A stretch of DNA of 64,000 nucleotides, from NCBI GenBank assembly GCA_032358255.1, contig JAULBX010013207.1, positions 36,104-100,103 of the forward strand, given 5' to 3'. The notes beneath the pieces are model-generated. The model had not been told where the DNA came from and ran no database searches. It saw nothing but the letters and a program-made list of their open reading frames with translations. Source of the stretch: Heterotrichella gracilis (taxonomy: Eukaryota; Sar; Xanthophyceae; Tribonematales; Xanthonemataceae). Each line of letters starts with the position of its first letter. The first letter of the stretch is position 1. Position numbers and translations under genes: made by a program. Below, one piece after another: positions 1-12,200 of this stretch.

Positions 1-40
1 GCCTGGAGTACCTCCTACCCTTCCTCTCTGGTGTCCAAAT

Positions 41-3000
41 CTAGGCCGCCCCCTCCGCCACCATCATCTCGTGGATCTCCTTCAAGCAGTGCGCGGCATC
101 CCTGAAGGATCGCCTGGCGCCATGGCCCGGCAGCACGTGCAGGAAGGGGTGGTGCATCATGGCGCGAACACTGGCCAGCTGGGTGTCAACATCGTACCAG
201 TTGACGGTCCTGCAGGGCGGGGTGGGTGCCGAGTGTTCAAGGGCATGCTGCATTTTACATGATAGAAGGTGGAGGGTGGCCCTAAACCCTTAACATTTAG
301 AGGGGTGGTGCACCATACCAGTGGACGTTCCTGCATTGGTGGGGGTGGCGACTGTTCAAGGGCATGTGCCTGGTCTATTTCTAGGAGGACTCCATGCGCG
401 TGCATTTCCATGATGGCAGGTGGACGGTGGCCATAAACCCCAAACCCTAAGCAGCCAGAGGGGTGGTGCTTCATGGCGAGGACACGTGTCAACTGGTACC
501 ATCCCCGGTAATCATGGCCAGGTTGGGATGATGCTACAGGCTGATGCAGCCGCCACATGTAAAAAATGGTCCTCAGATGATTTTAGGCTCGCCAAGACAG
601 AGATGGACGGCGGAGGCTGTGCACATTACCCCTATGAACACCTAAGCACCTAATCCACCAAAAACTCCTCACCTGAAGATGCTCATCCTGCCTAGGCGCT
701 GTGAGTATGCCAGGTGATCCCCTGTGAACATGGCCAGGGTGGGCTGGTGGTACAGCGTGATGCAGCCGCGGGTGTGGCCGGGGGTGAACAGGATTTTCAG
801 ATCCCCGTCGCCATTCGGCCAGTCCCAGGGCCCCTCGCCCTCCAGCTGGATCTCACAATCCCTGCACCAGACAATGAATTGTCACCCCCAGGATCCTTGC
901 TTCACCTTGTAGACCTGCTGATTACCGGTACATGATGCGGGTGGAGCCTAAGAGAGACGCGCGCGGTGCACATTTATCAAAAACAAATGCGGAAGTACGC
1001 ACATAATGCTCTGCATTCTGCACTTTACAGGACTAACAGCACGATGCAAGCTGATTGTGGCTGCAGAAGGAATATATCTTGCAACATACAGCACCAGCCT
1101 ACCCCCACAGTCTGTACGTACGTTGTGCCCTGGCGAGTGTTCGCCTCCAGCCTGTAGATGCTGCTCATGCTTTTGCATCGTTATGCATCACCCGCAGATG
1201 AAAATAGGCGAAAAAGTACAGATAGAGCTGAATGCAGCATTACGCAAGCCGCTGTAATCAGCGACACCTGCCAGGTGCGACGCAAAGCACAGCTTGCTTT
1301 CAACCTAAAGCCGCCACGTACATTGTGCCCTGGCGCTTGTTAGCCTCCAGCTTGTGGATGATGCGTGTGCAGCCCAGCGCCTGCGCCCACTGCGCGTGGT
1401 CGCTCACGTCGTCCCGGTGCGTGAGGAACATGTAGCGCACACCGCCCTGTGCCTGCAACAAAACCACAGGAAATGTAAGTGAAACTACAGAAAACAAAGA
1501 AGCAAAAGTGGAGAATTCTCCCATTAATTCTCCCATTCTCCCATTTGTGGTGGGTGGGAAACAGGTGATGCACATCGCCTGCAACAAAACCATACGATTG
1601 CCACAATGGGTTGCTACTGCACCTGATTAACCTGACCAAGATTGCTAGTGGTGTACGGTACCAGGGTGATTAGAGGACATGACTAACCTTTTCAGGATAT
1701 AATTTTGACATGACTAATTCCGATCTGTCATTGCAAATGACCACATCAGTTTGATGTACTCCATGTACCGATTTCGTTGTTGTAGATGCGTCATGACCAT
1801 CCAAGTTTGATGTACACTCGATGTACCAGCAGCACAGGCAATGCACTACAAATGGTGCATCTTGTTTACTATACCACGCTGGGTTTTCACCTGAAGGTTG
1901 ACAGGACCTGATTGACAGTGTGGCACCCACCTGATTTGATGCACCCAGTATGCAGGAATGATGTACATAATCTACAAGATCAGGCGCCTGTGCAGAAAAT
2001 CACGAGTCCCCAATTACGCCAGAGTACACAGTTCATGCGCTCGGGTGCAGTGACAGCGCACAAACCTCCGCACCATACACACTAGTCCATGCACCTAAGT
2101 TGATGGAGGATCTGGGAGGTGCACAGCATTGCTGATCCTCAAGAGATACAGGGTAGGGATCAAGGGGTTGAACGGCTAATGAAGGCAGCCCCCATCTACA
2201 GCTTCTGTGCAAGTTTAGGGTTTAGGGTTTGAAGGGCTATGAAGGGCAGACCCCACCTGTAGCTTCTGTGCTAGCTGGGGGTTGAATCGCGGCACGTCAA
2301 CCATAACATTCCCCCCTGGCCTCTGTACCAGGTAGGGGGTGGCGCCAAAGGACTTCTCCGAATGGAACCCAAGGTGGAAAACCCCTGGCAAGCCCTCAAC
2401 GGGGAGGGGGAAGCTGTCGTGCGCTGCTTTCAGCTCGCCCTTGTCGCGATTGGACACGTGGATGGAATACCTGCAGGCAGTGTCCTTAAGGCTTAATGTA
2501 TACCTATATCAAGCAAAACCTAAGATTACCCTACACTTTAGCACCTTGACAACCGTGAACCCTACAGCTGAGGTTGAAGACGCGGATTTAAATAACCTGC
2601 ACAGCCATGCAGGTTATTTCTCATGGGTTCTGTGAAGTGCAATCCTCTCCCCCCTCAGCCTGGGCGGAGAGGATTGCACTTCAGTTACTCTGCAGGCAGG
2701 CTTATTAGAGGTTTAGGTTCAATGATTTAAACCCTAAACCCTACACATGCGTTTGGGCGTGTACATGCTGAACGGCCATGCAGGTACCATACTTGCAGCC
2801 TTGCTGGCGTATGCTAGCCATGTATGCGGTCAGGTACCACACATGCTGTCTGGAGTCCTACGCTGGCCATGTATAGGACCATAGTTCCATTGTACCAAAT
2901 TGATGTATGGCCTTCACCGGGTGCACCCATGGCCTTCACTACATGGACATGACTGCATTCTAGCGGTGGATGCGGCCATGTATTACCGCCATGCCTGACA

Positions 3001-4200
3001 AGCAATGTGAACAGTCAACTCCCAGTGTGTATGCTGGCCATGATGACACCAGCCCTACACTTTATCACATTGACCCATGCGGTCACAAAGGTCACAATGT
3101 ATGCTGGTGGTATTGCTGATGGTGCGGGACGGTGCCACTCTGTCACTGGCAGTCTGGTCAATGCAACAGCCTTCGAAACTCGTGAGCATGTGACAAGATT
3201 TGCATATATATAACGAGAGACCTCTGCAGCTGCGCAAGGTTAGTCAGGCGGCAGGCGGGGGGCAAGCAAGAGCGGGGCCATACACACCCACACTGGGTGC
3301 ATACACACTACAGCTATTTTAGCTACTTGCTAAGGAGTCACTTCGAAAATGGGTCAGAGAGGCCCTGGATACTCATTATGGTAGTTTACGCAATGCGGTT
3401 AACAGAACGTATGTATACTGCATACTGTATACACAGGTCGAACACACTGGTATAGAGTGCTGATACTGATACTCACGTTGGGCACGCCAGCAGTGCTTGC
3501 AACGCCTCTCGCCTGTCGTCTGGCGTTTGTGGCTGTCGCAGCACCGCCGATTGCCCACCGGCAGACTTGAAAAACTCTGGAGCCATCCAACGGCAGGTCG
3601 CGCAGTCTGGCAACAAAAGAAACGACAAGTGGGATGATCGGTGTTGGAAAACTGTAACAAAACACAGTTGAGTGCTGTGCTCTGTGTCGAGACCTCGACA
3701 AGACAGTACACTTGGCTTTGTTTCTCTTCGGTACACAAGAAACCGCTGATCACGGTATGCATGCATGGGCATAGAGCATGCAATACATATGCATGCATTG
3801 GCATTCGATACGCATGCATGCGTACAATCACAAACCTTGGACGCTTACAGGTAAAGCCATAATGAATAGTTTCGAAGCGACGAATCCATAAAACACCACC
3901 ACAGCAGTTCCAAACCGAATGAAGTGGGTCATCTTCAATGCACGAACATGCATGCACCTGCAAAAATTTACCGATACAAGAGTGGTCCACGAAGAAATCG
4001 CCCGAAACGTTCTCTGGTCGGGCTGCTCGCAGCTCTTGCCTCGACTGCGCGGTGTAAGCAGACACCGCCACCGCTTTGGGCCTTTTTATTGACCTTCGCT
4101 GAACGGAACTTGCGGGCAGATGCAAAGCACTGAACTGCCTCGCAAGACTCGAAGAACAGTCCATCGTCAACGTGACACCGGTTGCTTTTCGCGCCCACAT
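41..4200 (-). CDS. Plastid-type ferredoxin / metallo-beta-lactamase fusion protein
   Basis: Six exons on the minus strand: 4200-3972, 3606-3477, 2470-2257, 1452-1322, 861-673, 209-41, all phase-consistent, giving 353 aa with a TAG stop at 41-43. Residues 1-60 are Arg/Ser/Ala-rich, as in a chloroplast transit peptide. Residues 66-120 form a 4Fe-4S ferredoxin-like segment: FFVDHSCI, then DCATCRWMAPE, with Cys75, 78, 81 and a later Cys118. Residues 134-353 are a metallo-beta-lactamase fold: GFHSEKSFGATPYL, THRDD(203-206)..DH(209-210), FTPGHTRG with His264, FTGDHLA with Asp283/His284 and LPGHG with His327. This is the plant family typified by Arabidopsis At4g33540 (recalled). The substrate is not known; a plastid hydrolase or redox-linked enzyme is inferred. 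ATG at 4200 is the first in frame; the open frame continues upstream without another ATG. Introns hold copies of exon edges. Confidence 0.86.
145..540. repeat. Threefold tandem unit spanning the exon 6 acceptor of the MBL gene
   Basis: Three units begin with the same AGGGGTGGTGC word at 145, 301 and 459, about 157 bp apart. The first contains the start of the terminal exon and its acceptor. The second has lost part of the exon. The third keeps the exon text but has diverged. The unit ends carry CCCTAAACCC-like units. Confidence 0.8.
1110..1600. repeat. Copies of both edges of MBL exon 4 in flanking introns
   Basis: The exon 4 donor side (1311-1366) has a related copy at about 1112-1168, sharing TTGTGCCCTGGCG and GCCTCCAGC..GTAGATG. 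The exon 4 acceptor side (about 1449-1465, GCCTGCAACAAAACCA) recurs at about 1577-1592. Both copies lie in introns. Confidence 0.7.
2169..2290. repeat. Duplicated donor edge of MBL exon 3
   Basis: About 50 bp containing the exon 3 end and donor (2228-2280) is repeated at 2169-2220. The copies share GAAGGCAG, CCCC(A), AGCTTCTGTGC. Two TTTAGGG units sit exactly at the junction, at about 2215-2230. Confidence 0.75.
2591..2683. other. Two adjacent perfect hairpins in an intron
   Basis: The first is a 10-bp perfect stem, 2591-2600 with 2609-2618, with an 8-nt loop. The second is an 18-bp perfect stem, 2633-2650 with 2666-2683, with a 15-nt loop. Both lie in intron 2 of the MBL gene and are the longest perfect inverted repeats I noticed in the window. 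The second has the size of a small-RNA precursor stem, but nothing shows it is processed. Confidence 0.7.
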
Positions 4201-5974
4201 GAGGTTGAATAGAGCGGATGGAGCTGCAGATAGCTCTGCTGGGTTGTGGTGCAACAACTATATCGAGGTTGGTTCAATGGACTGGGCAGCAATGAATGCA
4301 CACCTCTCGAAGGACATGTGTTGTGTAGACTGGTTGTTTCCTCCATAGTACTTTCATAGCCCGAGGTGGGCATACAGCATGGACAGCCACTGGTGCCTCT
4401 GCGATAGGGTTATACCTGGATGAGGTAACCCCCTTATTTGTTAGCATGCTGCAGCACCACAACCGTAAAAAACCCTAAAACCAAAATTTACCCTAGCTGC
4501 ATCCCAGAGATCTCGAACCCCATTGCTGCACCAACCGGTTTGGCATTGGATAGCTGCAGCAGATGCCACCAGCACCAACTGAAGAGTAAAGTTACAGTGC
4601 AAGGCACTCGATGGCAAGCCGCCAGCGCTGCATTGCCAAGTCCAATGCTATGGGTGTACTATGCGACATGGCGAGGGATCTCCAGATCAAAGTCGTACCG
4701 AAGCCCTTCATAAAACCTCGGCAAGGGTTCCACGTTGAGGAATGCGGTCAAAATTTAAACCCTCAACCCTACCCACTCCTCCCCTGAGGCATCGTAACAC
4801 TGTCCTATGTTTTAGGCGTTTCACCAGGCATTAGTGTGGTTCCATTCTACCCATTCAGCTGCGGCTGCGGCTTGCTGAGGCATTGGGAGGAAACAAGGAT
4901 CAAAGGAGGTAAAAAAAGTGGATAAGGAAAATGCGGATTGATGAATGGAAAATGATGATAATGGAGCGACCGAAGGAAAGTAGTGAAAGGGCTCATGACC
5001 AAACTATCAATGGCAGCGCTGCGACAAAATTTCATCGACAAAATATACAGGTACAGGTAAAGGTTAATCAACAGCTGCATATAGGAGACTGCTGCATATT
5101 TTGGTAAGTGCAGGCTCACGTGCCAACCACCAGGTTGAAAGGGCCTGAAAGCCTGGAAAAATGGGGGTGGGGAGGGGGACATACAACCTATTGCCACAAG
5201 TGTACAACAACTATGCCACCTGAAGCCAACTGGGGATAAGTGTAGTGTCCAAAAACCCTAAACCCAGAACCTGAACCCTAGGATATTCCTGGTGCGTTCA
5301 TAAGCCGCAGGGATTTTGATACGAGGGGTGGTAAGTGGGGTGGAAGTGGTATATGGGCTCATGCACAACGTAGGACTGTTAATTTTGATCTAATGCAAAG
5401 CCTCACCCAAAACCCTTCAAAACAATATGTTAAACAATTGCTCCCCTTTCAGGGCACAGCTGGTGCAGAAATGTTGGTCATATAGGGGGGCGCAGCAAAA
5501 CTGCACCTGGGGTACTATACAGAAACGACGGCAGAAACGACAAAAGGATAAGGGTTGGTGTGCTCTTCATATGCAGTTGTCACAACTACATATGACTGAA
5601 TTCGAAACCAATTCAAACTCAGTTGACGAATATCAGTCTGCATTTTGAACTGAAGTAAAAAGGTGTGTTGCAGGAAAAGGATCGACATGCCTTTTTGTGC
5701 TAATATGCAATGATGAATGCCACACCATGCGCTTATTATCAAAAAAGGAATGTCGCGCTAGGCTACAGTGCCAAGTGATGCAGTGCGATGAGCTCACAAT
5801 CCCACAGGCAAGAGCAGAGGAAAAAACACAAATAACTCTATATTGATCGCTGGCTACCCCGCACAGCAGTTGCTGTGATAGTGGGTGCTCGCACACTGCT
5901 ACACTACCCAGGTACCATTTTATTTTCCAAGGCTGTGACTGCTTTTCAAGACCTTGTGCGGCCATCGATGTCCC
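4201..5974. other. Intergenic, upstream of MBL gene and downstream of AP2 gene
   Basis: About 1.8 kb with no recognisable coding block. It should hold the promoter of the MBL gene (to the left) and the 3' flank of the AP2 gene (to the right). A few CCCTAAACCC-like units occur near 4470, 4755 and 5255. The short open frames here have no codon pattern or homology that I can support. Confidence 0.5.
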
Positions 5975-6226
5975 TTAGCACGTGACCCCGCCCAGCTCCA
6001 GATTGCCAGATGGTAGTATGATAGCTGTGTGGGGATCACGCCCATCCCCGCATGGGACTAGTGCAGCTTGGGAAGCTTTGCCAGGGGACAATATTAGGGA
6101 TTCCAGTCCCCCTGCCATTGCTCCAATTGCTTGCAGTGGGGTCCATGCATTTGCCCCCCTCGCCTTGAACCCATCGACATCGGCTGAGTCACCCAAACAA
6201 ATTGTTGCATCTCCTGAGGCTTCCTT
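5975..6226 (-). CDS. Putative terminal exon of the AP2 gene (tentative)
   Basis: An open block of 84 codons follows a good acceptor (GGGGCAG) and ends in TAA at 5975-5977. It reads KEASGDATICLGDSADVDGF and continues to NLELGGVTC, with balanced composition and no low complexity, so it looks coding. No domain is recognised. It is the next plausible minus-strand stop downstream of the AP2 exons, and I attach it to that gene only by position. Possible exons between (about 6890-6982 and 6240-6620) could not be phased. It could instead be a separate small gene. Confidence 0.4.
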   Translation of the reverse strand, partial: KEASGDATICLGDSADVDGFKARGANAWTPLQAIGAMAGGLESLILSPGKASQAALVPCGDGRDPHTAIILPSGNLELGGVTC

Positions 6227-9186
6227 CTGCCCCTCAGCGGGTGCTGCGCTTGGTGGGTGGCGGCGGGTAGCGCACGATGGGTGGGCAGCGCTGGCGCTCG
6301 TGGGTGGGTGGCGGCGCTGGTGGTGGTGGGCGGCGCCGCGCATGGTGGGTGGTGGCGGTGCGGGCCATGGTTGATGGTGGCCATGACTGTGCTGCTAGTG
6401 CGGCTGATGGTGAGACTATGGGAAATGACTCCCCCTCCTCCACATCGCTCCCGTACTCCTCATCCCCTTGGCCCCCTCTTGATGCAACCCCGGGTGGGGG
6501 GTGGGGGTTGCAGCCACAGGGTGTGGATGCTCTCGCATCCCACACCCCCTCCACAGCAGCGGCGGTGTCCCACTGGTGGATGAAGCCAGGGTTTCTTCCA
6601 GGGTTTCTTGGAGACGTCCCCGCCGCTGCATTCATTTGGAGGAATGGAGGAATAATTTGGAGGATTATCTAATGGCTGCCTGATGGGTGGCTGCCACGTG
6701 CCGCACGTGCACCACCCGGCGCGTGAACTTGCCGCCCTAGGGTACATGTAGGAGGGCCATGCTGCTGGTGGTGGTGGTGACGCCGCGTGGGTCGTCGTGT
6801 GGGGCGGGTCAGCGGTGGTGGTGGTGGCGGTGGTGGTGGCATCCATCTAGTGGTGCAATAGGTGCAATGTGCCTCACCCATGGCCCCATGGAATGTCTCC
6901 AATGTCCTCTGCAGTAATGGTATCTGCGTGGCTGGGGCTGGTGCTGGTGTTCTGGGTGCCGTCCTTGCCGCTGCTTGTAGGGCGGTGCGGCATCTGCATT
7001 GTCAAGGGGGAAACTTCTCTCAGTTTCCGGTGTGGATGCGAGTGGACACAAAGAGGCCCCGTGCCTGTATTGCCTCGCCTCAACTATAAGGGCGTTGGCC
7101 AAAGGAGGGACAGGTCTGCTACAGCAAGATCCCGCACCAAGATTAGAAGCAGCACAGCAGAGCAATGTGCTTTGCAGAAGATTTTTACCTTCAGGTTCTC
7201 GTACTCGTTTTACACATATGATCTTGTCCCAGTAGCCCGCGCTGGACCCCTGGCCAAGCCCGATGCCACCCCAGGCATCGGCGCAGATGGCAGGGATGGC
7301 ACGGGCATGCCGAAGAGCACCCACCAATCATTTACAGTCCCCAGTACTGGTCAAAGGAGGGTGGGGGCAACATGCATGCAAAGCCCCTGGTGCTGGTGGC
7401 CACGACCCGCAAAAAAAGATAAAGGAGGATTTTGAAACACCTAAGGCTGCCAATGAAGCTGGATGGAGGGGCGGACCAAGGTGAGGCTGACAACACCAAG
7501 ACAAGAAAAGGGCACCGAGGCCAGCAAGGATAGCTAGACCAGTTTCAATTCTTGTGGGTGTTGATGGCATTCATTTGGGTTTTCGTTAGCAGCCGTGAGT
7601 GAAATGGCATCCTGCAGCAGGTGGTTACTAGGCTACCAGCAACACACACAGAGCAGGTGCCTGCCTAGACTGCCCTAAATGCCTTGCACCAGCCAGCCAT
7701 ATTCCTGGCAAAGTAGGCAAGGCTATGCCCGTCCCCGCACTGGTGGCTTCCATATATGGCCGTCTCCGCACTGGTGGCTTTCAGAGCAGCTCAAGCAAGG
7801 TTCACGTGGTGACGCAAGGTCAGCCCATGCGGCTCTGGGCCTTCTAAATACTAAATATCCCAATTTATTACATTACCCCATTGCCCGCAGCACGCCGCTA
7901 TGGGTGCACCCTCTATGCCGCCATGCACTTAATTGCCACTCCTCTTTGCTGCAGTTTGAACCCCTATCCCTCGACCCTTACTCGACCCTTCTCGCCCCCG
8001 GCAAATATAATTAATTTCAAAGTAACATAAGCCACATGGTCAGTGCAATTTTCATTTTACTCAGGCGCATGTTTGAGGACAGGGAGTGCATGCTTCTAAG
8101 ACCTAAAGGGGACAACCTAAAGGGGTCCAACCTGATTGTAATGATACTGGAAGGGAACTGATGATCTGAGGGGGAAAGTGAGGAATTGGCTCTTAGGCAG
8201 TCTGCCATTCTATCTCTCCTTGAACAAAAGTCCTCGGTTATAGATGAGGGAGAACAGCTGTGTACTTTTACTTTCTATTATGTATATTTTCTAACCATTA
8301 TATTATGGTTACACACCCACCAGCTTGTTTACAGCCAAGGGGAGCTAATTCATTTCTTTATTTTGTTTTACAATTAAATAATTTTGTGTGCACACATTTA
8401 TCAAACTGACTCACAGCAGCACCTGCCAGTGTGTAGCCTGCGGCACGCAATTTGTTACATTTTTTGTTATTTAAGTCTTTGGCAATTAAATCGATTGCCT
8501 CAAGACGTTTCTAAAAAGAGACAAGCGGTTAAGCCTGAATAAATCTGGCTAATGGCTGGAATGCCCATATGATAATTTATAATTATAATTTATTTTTTAT
8601 AATTTATAACGCAATTATGGAAGCCACCGCCCTGCAAATGGCCTCCTATTGCATATTATTTTATGGCCTTTTCATTTATGAGTAAATGCGAAATTGAATC
8701 ACCTCATACAGCAGCCTTTGCCCTGAGTATTCTTTATTATTTTGACTATTTACACCTTCGCCAGCTTTTCCACTGCGAACCTCCAAGTGACTTTCTGCAC
8801 AGGCCTCTCACTGTACATTATTGTTAATCATTTTGCACACGAGCTCATCAATAAATTACATAGATATGGATGATTAACAAGCCATGTTGTTGTACAGCAA
8901 CCTCTGCCAAAAAAACGTTACGACAGCCTTTTACTCTGCTTTAATTATTATTTTTACTTTAATTTTGCAAAATTTTCATATGCACCCACCAGCTTGTTCA
9001 CAGCAGCCTCTGCCCTGCAAATGGCCTCCTACACATTCTCAGGCACCCCACGCTCGGCATCCAACCACCCTCCGCCCAATGTGCGCCACAAGGGCAACTC
9101 TACCCCCTAATAAATTATAACGGCTTTTGAACTCTGCTTCGATTCAGTATTTTTTGGTGTTTTCGCAATTTTTCATACTCACGCAC
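6227..9186 (-). other. Probable 3' introns and unresolved exons of the AP2 gene
   Basis: The stretch contains several GC-rich blocks that could be exons of a disordered C-terminal region. One at about 6886-6982 follows a TGCAG acceptor, ends in GTGAGG and encodes a Ser/Thr-rich stretch. Another at about 6400-6620 encodes an acidic stretch with DEEYGSDVEEGESFP. Trinucleotide-rich tracts at 6280-6380 and 6760-6850 (CAC/ACC on the minus strand) give His/Thr/Pro-rich translations on several frames. The 7600-9100 part is AT-rich intron. I could not join these blocks with consistent phase. Confidence 0.35.
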
Positions 9187-9230
9187 CAGCTTGTCCACAG
9201 CAGCCTCTGCCCTGCGAATGGCCTCCTGCA
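8260..9230. repeat. Decayed copies of the AP2 exon 6 donor edge
   Basis: The exon end at about 9160-9230 (GCCTCTGCCCTGC, ATGGCCTCCT, CACCAGCTTGT) recurs with its AT-rich flank at about 8940-9035. More eroded versions lie at about 8270-8345, 8560-8670 and 8700-8800. All lie in the AT-rich intron downstream of the exon. Confidence 0.7.
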
Positions 9231-12200
9231 CCCGCCGCTTGGCATCAACCACCCAGGGACACTCCGGATCCCCACCGGTGGCCCCCTCGCCGCCTTCCGC
9301 CCGCCCCCAATGGGACAAAAGTGCGTGCGCTGCAGCTTGGCGGGACAGGTAGGCGCGCGTATCGGAGCTGGGGAAGTTGATGGCCCCGCCCCCGCCCTGG
9401 CCCTGTGCGGGGGGGTGAAAGCATTGATTAGAGTAGAGAAATTAGAAGAAAAAAATGGAATTTTGGAGGGTCAGGGCTGTCTGGCGCAAGGACTGTAGCC
9501 TGTACACTGGCTGGCACCATCTAATTAATGTGAAGTTACAAATGCGCCAGGCACAGCAACCATATCAAACACAGGCACCACAGCAAGCCAACTAGGCAGC
9601 CCCCGCAGCACCAATTTCAGTAAATCACAGCAGCCACCACACCACCGCCACAGCCACGGCAGCCATCACACCGCCACCACACACAGCAGCCACAGCCACC
9701 ACAGCATCTACACCATCCATCAACCCACCACCCATACACAGCAACCACCACAAGTGCCCACCGCTGCAACAAGGCCCAGCAGCTGCCAGAGGCTGTCTGG
9801 CGCAAGGACTGGATAGACTGGAGGCTGGCACGAGGTAATACAGCAACAAACATGCAAGGCACACTGTGGCAACCACGGTAAACACAGTCAACACAGAAAG
9901 CCAACCAATGCAGCCTCCGCTCCGCCAGCAGAGCAGGCCGCCACACCCATACATATATGTATATATACATATACGTATATACCCAGCAGTCACCCATAAA
10001 TATACGTATATACACAGCAGTCACCGCAGCAGCACAGCTGCGACCCCCACAGCGACACAGTAGGCACACCATCTAACCCATATATCAACCCACCACCCGT
10101 ACACAGCAGCCAGCGCAAGCGCAAATGCAGCCACCACAACTTCCTCTGCCACCACACCATCTACACCATCCATCAAACCCACCACCCGTACACAGCAGCC
10201 ACCACAACTTCCTCTGCCACCACACCATCTACACCATCCATCAAACTCACACCATCTACACCGCAACCACCGCAGTTGCCCACCGCTACAGCACGGCACA
10301 GCAGCTGCCACCACCGCAACAGCAGCCCACCACCACAGCCACCAACAACCGCAGCAACCACCACACACAGCACGGCATGCTCAGCACAATGGCCACAGGA
10401 GCCATAGCAGCCTTCAAAAAGGAACCCAAAACCTTTGTATATTCTATGTTAGGCTAGGGCGTACTAGGCGATATACTAGGCTAGGGGGGCGTACACCGGC
10501 ATCCAGTCCTAAAGGTATCATCCCCTCACCATGCCCTAGGCCAGTTGGGACTAGTGGCACAAGGGGGGCAAACAGCTAGAAGGCAAAGCTTTAGAGGGGG
10601 AGGGAGTCCCTGGGTTTATATGTTCACAATCCCCCCACACCCACTCCAGGCATACAGCCCTGACCACGGCGTCAGTCGCCACAGCTGCCTCCACTGGGGC
10701 GTACACATAGACTGGCGTAGCAATGCATGAATGGCGGGGGAAACAGTGGACGGAAGGGCACAATGCTCTTCTCTTCGTTTGATCCTCCTCCTTAACTAAC
10801 GCGCCTGTCCAAGGGCAGGCTGTGTAGATATTTATTTATATATGTATTTAGCAATACATGACCCATCAATCATGCCACCCAGGTCTTCCTTGCCTGTTGA
10901 AACACACACAATTAACTTTTGCAGGGGCCCAAAGGTTGAAATGATCAAAAAAGGGTGTGTCAAGCTTCATCCTAGGATTGACCAAGAAGGGCATTGCCCT
11001 AAATTCAATATTTGCTCCAAGGGGAACACACTCACCAGGCACATCATGGCCATGACATCAGCCGCCACAGCCGCCTCCACCGGGGTGTCAAAAGCACCCA
11101 GGCGGCACTCATGTGGGGGGTCAGAGGGCAGGCCGCGCGCAGCAGCCCCATCCCCCAGCGGCACCGCAGCGCACCACCCCGCCCGCCCGCGCTCGCGGCT
11201 CACATACCTGCGGCACAGGGGGTGTAGGGTTCAGTGTCTAGGGCTATTGGGGAACCCTTCAAAGGTGGTGCGCGAGAAACACGAGAGACGCGCATGCTGC
11301 GGCTACTGCAGTGCATAAAGGTTAGGGTCAGGGTTGAAGCTTAAGGTTCAGGCCACGCTCGGCAGCGGCGTTCCCCAGCGGCACCGCAGCGCACCACCCC
11401 GCCCGCCCCGCTTGCGACTCACATACCTGCGGCACAGGGGGTGCAGGGTTCAGTGTTTAGGGCTATTGGGGAACCCTTCAAAGGTGGTGCGCGAGAAATG
11501 CGAGAGATGTGCATGGCTGTGGTTACTGCGGTGCATGAAGTTTAGGGTCAGGGTTGAAGCTTAAGGTTTAGGCCACGCTCGGCAGCGGCGTTCCCCAGCG
11601 GCACTGCAGCGCACCACCCCGCCCGCCCCGCTTGCGACTCACATACCTGCGGCACAGGGGGTGCAGGGTTCAGGGGGAGGCTTTGGGGGCCTGGATTGGT
11701 GTGGTGGCTGCGCTTTTCAGGGCGTGGGGTGCGTGTGGGGTTGGGGCGCTGGATGCACTCGCAGCACTCGCAGCACCCATGCCTGTGCAGACAGACTTTG
11801 GGGGCAGGGGTTGTGGTGTCAGCCGCCTGACGTATGGGGAGTGAACACCTAGGCCATCAGTGCCTCAGGGTACATCCCGGGTACAGGGTGCATAAGTACA
11901 TTGTATACTGTGTGCGTGGTTAACAGTATGTTCTGTATGTTGTGCTGCATATGTGTGGCTGGCAGGGGGTGGCACCAAATAACTTGAATAGTATGCACTG
12001 CGAAGCTGAGGTGCGTGTGGTGTGCAGCTATGATGTGCTGATTTCTTATTGTTAGAAGATATACCATGCTGGCACTAGTCACATAATACATATTGTGCAG
12101 GGTAAATTGTACAGGCGACACCCAAAATTCAAGGATATTTTTTAAAACTAGTATTACATTTAATATAAAATAATATTATATAATTCAATTTAATTTCAAT

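Noticed and set aside
3376-4257. 293-aa minus-strand open frame
   Set aside because: It is true exon 1 of the MBL gene plus read-through of intron 1; ferredoxin homology continues only after splicing to exon 3606-3477.
7328-7570. Minus-strand frame with a possible membrane segment (AILAGLGALFLSW)
   Set aside because: No acceptor or neighbour exon in phase and no recognised family; probably intron of the AP2 gene.
10640-10710. A third AP2 domain
   Set aside because: Only the last helix is present, without the NFP end or an acceptor; it matches the exon 5 donor edge as a decayed copy.
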